Shown here: piece after piece, positions 57,515 through 64,000 of the stretch | Numbering within the stretch: position 1 is the first letter of the stretch | Layout: every line of letters begins with the position of its first letter | Source: Histomonas meleagridis | Taxonomy: Eukaryota > Parabasalia > Tritrichomonadida > Dientamoebidae | Assembly: GCA_020186115.1 (NCBI GenBank) | Contig: WSYJ01000060.1 | Location: 310,001-374,000, forward strand | Direction: 5' to 3' | DNA: 64,000 nt | Notes under the pieces: model-generated | The model's database searches: none | What the model was told of the DNA's origin: nothing | The model's input: the letters and a program-made list of their open reading frames with translations, nothing else | Translations under genes and position numbers: made by a program

Positions 57515-59632
57515 ATGTCTAACCTTGGCTCCTACGGCTCTCAGGATTACCAATCACCGGACGCCACACTAAATCCACAAACACCGATCATTGCCGGCAA
57601 CGATCCTCATGCACAAGCAGCGCAACAAGCGCAACAATTATTTCTCAGTCCAAAGTCTGAAGATCACACATTAGCCATGAAAATGCTTCTCGCCATGATG
57701 TCCAAAGGCTACGACGCGTCAGAGTTTTCTCCGTTTGTTGTTCAACAAGTTGCGTCACAAGATGCCGTATCTCGCCAACTTGCCTACGTGTATCTTAACC
57801 ACTATGCAGCAGAAAGTCCCGAAACGTCGATACTTAGCATCAACACATTTCAGCGCTCGCTCACTGATTCTGATCCAATTGTTCGTGCGTTAGCAATTAA
57901 AGTTATGAGCTCGATCCGATCCAAAGAAATTCTTCCGGCGATACAAAACGCAGTTGTACAAGTGATTGGCGATCCATCGCCATATGTCAAAAAAGCAGCA
58001 GCATATGCAATGATCAAAGCCTCCGAAATGGAACCCAACGAAATCCCAACTTACATACCATTGATTGAACGACTTTTGGGCGATTCGTCTCCAATTGCAT
58101 TTTCTGGTGCCATTGCCGCGTATTGGAGTCTCTGCCCCGACAACATCGAACTCCTTCACCCGTACTTCAAGAGCATATGCCAAAACATCAAAAAACTTGA
58201 CGAGTGGTCACAGATGATAACACTTCGCGCGTTGACAACATATTCTCGTTATTGCTTCCGTAATCCGGACTTAGAAGACAACGATGAAGACGTATCAGCA
58301 TTTTGGTTAGATACCGAAACTAAAGAGATCATATCTCCGGACCATTTGTTATTGATACATAGTGCGAAACAATTATTAAATTCGCCAAATCCAGCGGTGG
58401 TAATGGCAGCAGTTTCATTATTGTTTTATACTGCACCATCAGCACATATATCATCAGTTGCGAGACCTTTAGTTCGATTATTATATGAAGGACCAACAGT
58501 AGCACAAATAGCTTTATCGACAATATTAACAATAGCGTCAGTTCATAATTATATATTTGTACCACATATAAATCATTTCTTTGTCAAACAAAACGATTCT
58601 TCAGCAGTGAAACAATTAAAGTTAAGAGTATTATCATTACTTGCTTCACCTTCAAATGCTGAAATGGTATTAAATGAATTGTCATTATATACCGGAAGTT
58701 CTGATATTGAATTCGCTGCAACAGCTGTTCGAACTATGGGTAAAACGTCGATGTGCAGTGACGCAATTATACCTCAATGCTTAACTTCATTAATTAAATT
58801 AATGAGTAGAGCCGAAGGAAAAGTTTTGTCCGAAGTTGTGTTAGTTATTGCTCATATCTTACGTAAGAAACGTGGCACTGAAGATGAAACAGAAGCATTA
58901 CATCAGTTATGTCGTAAGTTCTTAATAATTAAAGAGCCGCGTGCACGTGCTGCAGTTTTATCGATTGTCGGCGATATGTATGATACACATCCTGAATTCG
59001 CACCACAATTACTTAGACATGTAGCGAATAACTTCTTGGAAGAATTAGGGCCTGTTAAACTTCAAGCATTAACTCTTTCGGCAAAATTGATATCGTCTGG
59101 AATAGATTCGAAAGTCCCATTATATGTCTTGAAAATTGGCGAACGTGATTCTGAATATGACGTTAGAGATAGAGCGAAGTTTTTGTTGGCGTTGATATCA
59201 AATTCTTCAAGTGAGATCAAAGATAACTTAAAGAATTTGTTGTTTCCCAAGAGATTACCTCCACAATGGACAAATATTGATAATGGATGTAGCGAATTTC
59301 AAATCGGTACTTTCTCGCATTACTTCAATAGAGCTGTTGGTGATTATGAGCCATTACCTGATTGGGCACCTGAAAGTGAACTACCTGATGAATCAGTAAG
59401 AGCACAAGCCAAAGTTTTGCCTGATGGTACAGCTGTAAGTGCTATTGGTGGTGATGAAGATGATGTAAATATTGATTTGGATGATTGGTTTACACAAAAA
59501 GATGATGGTGATGATGGGGATGAATATGGCAGCGAATACTCTTATTCAGAAGAAGATTATGGTGATTATTCATATGAAGAAGAGGAACCAGAAGCGAATC
59601 AAGCAAATGATTCATTCGGTTTCTTCGATTAG
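57515..59632 (+). CDS. AP3B: AP-3 adaptor complex beta subunit
   Basis: 705 residues. An adaptin N-terminal trunk of HEAT-like repeats spans about 30-560 (SRQLAYVYLNHYAAESPETS, DSDPIVRALAIKVMSSIRSK and DPSPYVKKAAAYAMIKASEM are beta-adaptin core motifs). Near 570-630, LFPKRLPPQW, FQIGTFSHYFNRAVGDYEPL and PDWAPESELPDESVR match the end of the AP-3 beta trunk (LGTLSHxxNxKAxGYxxLPDW) rather than AP-1/2. An acidic, tyrosine/serine-rich tail stands in for the hinge; no ear domain follows, so the protein is short for AP-3 beta. AP-3 sorts cargo to lysosome-related compartments. The first 270 codons are GC-rich and the rest switch to A/T-ending codons. Confidence 0.9.
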   Translation: MSNLGSYGSQDYQSPDATLNPQTPIIAGNDPHAQAAQQAQQLFLSPKSEDHTLAMKMLLAMMSKGYDASEFSPFVVQQVASQDAVSRQLAYVYLNHYAAESPETSILSINTFQRSLTDSDPIVRALAIKVMSSIRSKEILPAIQNAVVQVIGDPSPYVKKAAAYAMIKASEMEPNEIPTYIPLIERLLGDSSPIAFSGAIAAYWSLCPDNIELLHPYFKSICQNIKKLDEWSQMITLRALTTYSRYCFRNPDLEDNDEDVSAFWLDTETKEIISPDHLLLIHSAKQLLNSPNPAVVMAAVSLLFYTAPSAHISSVARPLVRLLYEGPTVAQIALSTILTIASVHNYIFVPHINHFFVKQNDSSAVKQLKLRVLSLLASPSNAEMVLNELSLYTGSSDIEFAATAVRTMGKTSMCSDAIIPQCLTSLIKLMSRAEGKVLSEVVLVIAHILRKKRGTEDETEALHQLCRKFLIIKEPRARAAVLSIVGDMYDTHPEFAPQLLRHVANNFLEELGPVKLQALTLSAKLISSGIDSKVPLYVLKIGERDSEYDVRDRAKFLLALISNSSSEIKDNLKNLLFPKRLPPQWTNIDNGCSEFQIGTFSHYFNRAVGDYEPLPDWAPESELPDESVRAQAKVLPDGTAVSAIGGDEDDVNIDLDDWFTQKDDGDDGDEYGSEYSYSEEDYGDYSYEEEEPEANQANDSFGFFD

Positions 59633-59999
59633 TTTTTTAATTTAAAAATCAATTTCAATTCTATCAAATTTGATGTTCTGCACTTTTGTGTAAGTTGTGT
59701 AACGTAAAGAAATGCAGTCACATTTTTGTAAGTTATTTAAAAAGTGGATAACGCGATTTGCATCGATCGAAAATAACACAAAAAGTGGGAATTTTCACAC
59801 GCAAAATCATACATCATGAAAACTTGTAAAAATTGCAAGAAAAAATAGGATAGACGTATCAAAAATCTCAAATTTTTAAAACATTTTTTGTAGTAGAAAT
59901 AATAATAAATGGATCTTAATACAAGAATAAATGTCGAGCACAAAAAGTTCACTAAAAGATGTTTTTAAAACAAATTATGACAGCTTGTGAATTTGCTCT
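59633..59999. other. intergenic region
   Basis: AT-rich spacer downstream of AP-3 beta; no feature seen. Confidence 0.5.
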
Positions 60000-60275
60000 T
60001 TACCAAAAATCGAAATCACTGAATTCATGGGAACATGGATCAAAATCTGAAAATAGATATTCAGCTCTTGGTTTGTTTGTTGAGTGAGCGTCTCCAGTAG
60101 CGTTACTTTGTTATAGAAATTCCTGAATCTTTTTACCTATTATTTCAAGTTTTTTGAATTCAGGATTGTTGACATCAATCTTTTCATCCTTGAGAGAAAT
60201 AACGGTGCAATCATCATTTGGTACCGTAATTGTTATTGATTTAATTGTTTTCGGGTATGAACTCTTTCGTCCCAT
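60000..60275 (-). pseudogene. short gene split by one in-frame TAA
   Basis: An ATG at 60275 opens 54 codons (MGRKSSYPKTIKSITITVPN through KKIQEFL) to TAA at 60111-60113. The same frame continues for 36 more codons of clear protein texture (QSNATGDAHSTNKPRAEYLF then SDFDPCSHEFSDFDFW) to a second TAA at 60000-60002. A minus-strand initiator TCACTT (60281-60286) lies just upstream, so transcription is plausible. The family is unrecognised. It may be a 90-residue gene with a nonsense mutation, or a true 54-residue gene. Confidence 0.55.
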
Positions 60276-61158
60276 TAATAAAGTGAATTGGATCGTTCAA
60301 CCAAAATCACTTCACCTTGTTAGTCATTACAACGAGTTTAGAAATTTTTGTATTCTATGATCACACAGAATTATTTGAAAGAGAGACCCACAAAAATAAC
60401 CGTTTGACTGATGCTTGATTCATTTTCATAAATTTCATGAAAATTTCAAACCCAAAGTTATTATGAGAATTTTTGAGATAATAATGGTATGGCAAATGGA
60501 AATATTTACCAGTAAATTAAGATAAAACATTCAAAATGTTGAATAACATTTGTTGTATTCTCACATGAGACATACACGTGTATTAATATTATATTTCTTC
60601 ATATTAGAAACTTTTAAAAGTTGCTTACACAACTCTAATCATTCGCAGTAACTAGTTAAATAACCATCTAAAATGAAATAACAAGTTGATCAATTATTTG
60701 TATATAGGGATTAAGGTTAATTGTATTCTTTTAATAATTTCATAAACATGCATATAATTTAATGCCTCTACAAATGAAAGCATTTTTCACTTGAATGATT
60801 TGGTGTAGGTGGAGCGCACTTGTAGACATAAAAATTTACAGATACAATATACCTTTAAAGATTTCTGCTGATGTGTATGTAAGTTAGCAAGTCTTTAACT
60901 TGCATTATGATTTAATGTAATTTTATCAATTTCTTTATTAGAATTGATGAAGGCATATTATTTTCGGCCTTTTTGATAAGCAATAAGTCTCACAATGAAA
61001 ATAGCCAATTAAAACGTGGAAAAGCTATAAACGGTTTCCAAGTAATGGAAAAGTGTCAGAGCAAAAAGTGAAATATCTCTACGATCATTATGCATTTAAT
61101 CACAACGGTTTCAAACTGATGAATTGTTGCAAAAGAGAACTTCATTTTTGCGCAGCCA
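60276..61158. other. 0.9-kb divergent intergenic region
   Basis: Holds the initiator of the 60275 gene (60281-60286, TCACTT on the minus strand). No clean element was found for the plus-strand 61159 gene. Otherwise AT-rich spacer. Confidence 0.45.
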
Positions 61159-61734
61159 ATGGGAGAAGAACTTCACGCAAAAGTTTGCTTTACAAAAATG
61201 CTAACACAAAAGAGAAAGAAGTGGGATGATGGAATAGCCATAATTAAACATTCAAAAGAATTTCAAAATCGATATAGATTTGAAATCAGAGATTTAGAAG
61301 GAACAATAATCGAAAGTTCTATTTATAAAGAAGAAGGGGTTCCACCAGTTGGTGAAGATCTTCGAGTAGGAAAGCTTATAGTTAATATTGATTCATACGA
61401 TTCATGTTCAATTGAAGAAAAAAAGGAAAAACCACCTCCAAGGACATTAGTTCGTCCGATTCGAACAGCAGGTGCTAACAGATTTGTAACTCCTCGATCT
61501 ATTCCTCTCCAACAATCCAGAATTTCACCAGAAAAACAAAGCCCAGAGAGAACACATGTCCCGCATCTTAATATACAGTTCCAACCAAATCCAATAAAGT
61601 CAAATCAACCGGTAAATTCTGTTCCAGAAGAACTACCTAAGACAACCCTTATTAGGCCACGAACGTTTGAAGAGATTTTAGATTTTTATTCGGACCATCC
61701 TTCTCCACTTGATAAATTCAAAGTCACCAATTAA
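61159..61734 (+). CDS. ZGRF1/DUF2439-type N-terminal domain protein
   Basis: 191 residues. Residues about 6-82 match the small beta-rich domain found at the N-terminus of ZGRF1 and in fungal DUF2439 proteins. VCFTKMLTQKRKKWDDGIAI is the hallmark YTKxxxxKRKxWxDG start. RFEIRDLEGTIIESSIY and VGEDLRVGKLIVNID follow. The remainder is a proline- and arginine-rich disordered tail with a terminal RTFEEILDFYSD, similar to the RxxEEILxLL motifs seen in fungal relatives. ZGRF1-type proteins act in replication-fork repair and recombination; no helicase is attached here. The start is the first ATG. Confidence 0.78.
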   Translation: MGEELHAKVCFTKMLTQKRKKWDDGIAIIKHSKEFQNRYRFEIRDLEGTIIESSIYKEEGVPPVGEDLRVGKLIVNIDSYDSCSIEEKKEKPPPRTLVRPIRTAGANRFVTPRSIPLQQSRISPEKQSPERTHVPHLNIQFQPNPIKSNQPVNSVPEELPKTTLIRPRTFEEILDFYSDHPSPLDKFKVTN

Positions 61735-62544
61735 ATCAATCGCACTTACGCATGAACAAAAAACTGGCCATGAAAAAACTGGTATCAGCCAAGCGAAAGA
61801 TAACATTATTACAATAAGTTGTGGCGGGAAACTTGTTTTCACAACACATTTTTCTGAAAACTGTTTTTAATTATTGAATTTATCTATCGTTCGTTCTCAA
61901 AAAAGAAATTTTTAAACATAACCCACCAGCGCGCCCATTATATATTTTAACTAGATTTTCATCTTGGACAGATCTCTGCCCACAGAGGCACATATTTTTT
62001 AGATGTTAACATTGGAAAATATGCTCAAACTCCTTGAAACCCTAAAGAGTAAAAGATTGATTTCACTTTTCTAAAAGTTTTGTTGTGATTAAATCAAAAA
62101 AATGATCGATAGCTTTTTTTGAATTGTTTATCAATGACGATTGAACTTCAGTGAATATTAAGTTTCTTCACGACATTGGTCAAACGGTCTCTTAAGCAAT
62201 GGTTTTAAAGTTGAAAGAGCTGATAGGTATCGACAAGGGATGTGTAAACAAAATGCAAATTGACAGACGTTTAGTCATTTTTTTTTTTGATCCGAATTGG
62301 ATTTTATTATAACTTTACAAGTCGAACAATAGAGATCCTGTTCTAAAAGTGACACATATTCACCTTCTATCGTTAGGGGTACCCTGTCCATTTTGTTCTA
62401 TTTTTGCCCAAAATAAAAAACACTGATTTTAACAATATTATTAAAAATTTTTTATTCACCAAAAAAGCCTGTGCAGTATATATCAAATTCATAAAATATT
62501 GAACAAGATATTTATTAATAATGATAATACTGAGGTTTTATTGT
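61735..62544. other. 0.8-kb intergenic region
   Basis: AT-rich with no gene or RNA seen. Confidence 0.5.
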
Positions 62545-62552
62545 TTGTTAGC
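62545..62552. repeat. target-site duplication, left copy (TTGTTAGC)
   Basis: Identical to 63329-63336 and directly abutting the terminal inverted repeats of the hAT-like element. Confidence 0.8.
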
Positions 62553-63328
62553 TAAGGGGCCGAATTAAGCCCAGAAAGGACGTGATTTTGAAGCCCAAAA
62601 ATTGTTGAAAATCAAGAAATAAATAAAAACCACTTTTTTCATAATTAAAAGAATTTGTTTGATTTTCCACAATAAATTATTGTACCATATTTAAAACACA
62701 CTAAAAGTGTTTATTTATTGCAATAAGTGAAGTTTTGTTGAAAAAAATCGGCGGTGTTCAATTTCGTGAATCCTGCTTGAGTGTGTAGTCCGACCAGATA
62801 TGTATTGAAAGTATTTTTGAATCAATTAATCATCATAAGAAAAAATGAGTAAATAATATCCCTTGCATTCAATATTCTCAATATTAGTTTTCCGAGCAAT
62901 TATCAAATGAAAATATTATTAAAATATAAAATATTAAAACACGATATTAGTAAAATATTTATTTAGAATAATATTAAAAATTATTATTTTATTTTTGAGA
63001 TATTTCCATTTTATATTACGCTTAGATCTGGAAATCAGCGGTTAAGGCTTAAGCACTTTTCAGGAATCGGCGCGCGTTCAATTTCGTGATAGATGAAACG
63101 GTTGCTTAAGCACTTTTAAAGGAGACTTTTGATGAAAAATATTTTTATTCATATTCATGATTTAAAAGTTTGAACAAGTTCAAAAAATTTACCTGGAGAT
63201 CCCCTGTTCAAAATGATCAATAAATATGACAATTGTGGGAATATTATAAGAAATGAAAAAATCTTGTTTTCGGTTATAAGAGTTCTTAAGCCCAATTTTT
63301 TGGCCTTGGGCTTCATTTTAGCGCCTTA
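62553..63328. mobile_element. 776-bp non-autonomous hAT-like element (MITE-type)
   Basis: The element is bounded by TTGTTAGC at 62545-62552 and again at 63329-63336, an 8-bp direct duplication as produced by hAT transposases. The left end TAAGGGGCCGAATTAAGCCC and the inverted right end TAAGGCGCTAAAATGAAGCC form an imperfect terminal repeat with the hAT-type start YARNG. Internal copies of AAGCCCA and TTAAGCACTTTT near both ends resemble subterminal transposase-binding motifs. An internal direct repeat (AATCGGCG..GTTCAATTTCGTGA) is at about 62746 and 63066. There is no ORF, so it would need a transposase in trans. Confidence 0.8.
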
Positions 63329-63336
63329 TTGTTAGC
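63329..63336. repeat. target-site duplication, right copy (TTGTTAGC)
   Basis: Partner of 62545-62552. Confidence 0.8.
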
Positions 63337-64000
63337 AAATCACGTATCCCTGTTATTTGTTCTTGGGTGAATATCTGTTGCTTATCTTCGCCAATGAAAT
63401 ACTACTTTTCGTATAAATTTTTGAAAAAACGAACTCTACCTTTCCTACTTTTTGGGTACTTTACAAACAGCCATTATTTCGAAAATTATTCGGGCAACAA
63501 TTTAGTATAAATAATTCCAAATTTTTTTAAAAAAATTATTAGAAGGAGAGTTGGTTGATACCGTCTTTTTATATCCGATTATCTTTTTCCAACAAAATTT
63601 GTTTGTATTGAAAGAGTTGTGTAAGCGAAAAATTCCACAATGGGATTTTTATATAACTTGAAAATATCAATAAACATAGAGATTAAACCCTATATAACAT
63701 GTCTTTAAGTGAATTCATTCCTATATTTTTTGGATATTTTTATTTTTTGATTTCAAATATTTGAAATGCTTACAAAAAGTTGATATCGTACACAAAAAGT
63801 CAACTCAAAGAAACATGTTGCTACAACTTTTTGTTCATTTTTCTTGAAATAACATAATTGTTTTATGTAAAAATTATTCAATATATGCTTCTAAATTGAA
63901 GTTGCTGATGTAATAACATTAAATTCTATTTATTTTCTATTTTTATCAAAATTTACAATAATTGCATTTCTTTATTTAAATGCATTATTTTGATGAATAA
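63337..64000. other. AT-rich region to the window end
   Basis: No ORF above noise, RNA gene or repeat was recognised. Confidence 0.45.

Noticed and set aside
1-64000. CRISPR arrays, rRNA genes, bacterial-type operons or ribosome-binding sites
   Set aside because: None found. The gene content and the initiator/M3 promoter pattern are eukaryotic, so such features are not expected.

Overview
The window is AT-rich eukaryotic DNA. It holds intronless-looking genes on both strands separated by 0.1-2 kb of very AT-rich spacer. Gene content (profilin, MON1, a TRAPPC8-like subunit, AP-3 beta, V-ATPase subunit c, a UBR4-type E3, an ERGIC-53-like lectin, RasGAP, kinase, ankyrin proteins with a DUF3447-type N-terminus) and the promoter signals indicate a parabasalid, most likely a Tritrichomonas-like trichomonad. 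Several starts are preceded by trichomonad-style initiators (TCAYTW) a few bases before the ATG, or by Myb-like M3 boxes ((A/G/T)(A/G)C(G/C)G(T/C)T(T/A/G)). The species is an inference.

Layout. 1-12 kb: 3' part of a large helical-solenoid gene (+), MON1 (+), a small ankyrin protein (-), an armadillo-like protein (-) with an apparent TTG start, and a thioredoxin/3'-5' exonuclease fusion with two tandem-repeat tails (-). 12-20 kb: TRAPPC8-like (-), RasGAP (-), a gene split by one in-frame TAG (-), a GBP/atlastin-like GTPase (+), and a small UBA-like gene (+) inside a 64-bp inverted-repeat pair. 20-31 kb: a HEAT protein (+), a TSNAXIP1-like coiled coil (-), and a DUF3447/ankyrin gene (+) followed by a 2.1-kb array of split ankyrin repeats. 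31-41 kb: two near-identical profilin genes (the first frameshifted) flanking a UBR4-like E3 (-), then a kinase (+). 41-54 kb: V-ATPase c (-), kelch protein (-), alpha/beta hydrolase with a charged tail (+), L-type lectin (+), homeodomain-like/WD40 protein (+), and a FRAG1/DRAM membrane protein (-). 54-64 kb: a second DUF3447/ankyrin locus (-) with the same split architecture, a third relic, AP-3 beta (+), a short broken gene (-), a ZGRF1-N-like protein (+), and a 776-bp hAT-like non-autonomous element with 8-bp target duplications.

Many intact genes serve endomembrane traffic: MON1 (Rab7 activation), TRAPPC8 (TRAPPIII), AP-3 beta, ERGIC-53-like lectin, V-ATPase c, GBP-like GTPase. No operons are apparent.

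The strongest unexplained signal is in the ankyrin arrays. At three loci every ankyrin repeat is an open 78-111-nt block separated from the next by a spacer of usually exactly 83 nt. The spacers break the reading frame, but removing 71 nt restores it and the canonical 33-residue repeat. A TTGGA box sits at a fixed distance (G 23 nt) before nearly every block. Either these are many short introns with non-GT-AG ends, or the arrays decay in a way that spares the repeat frames.
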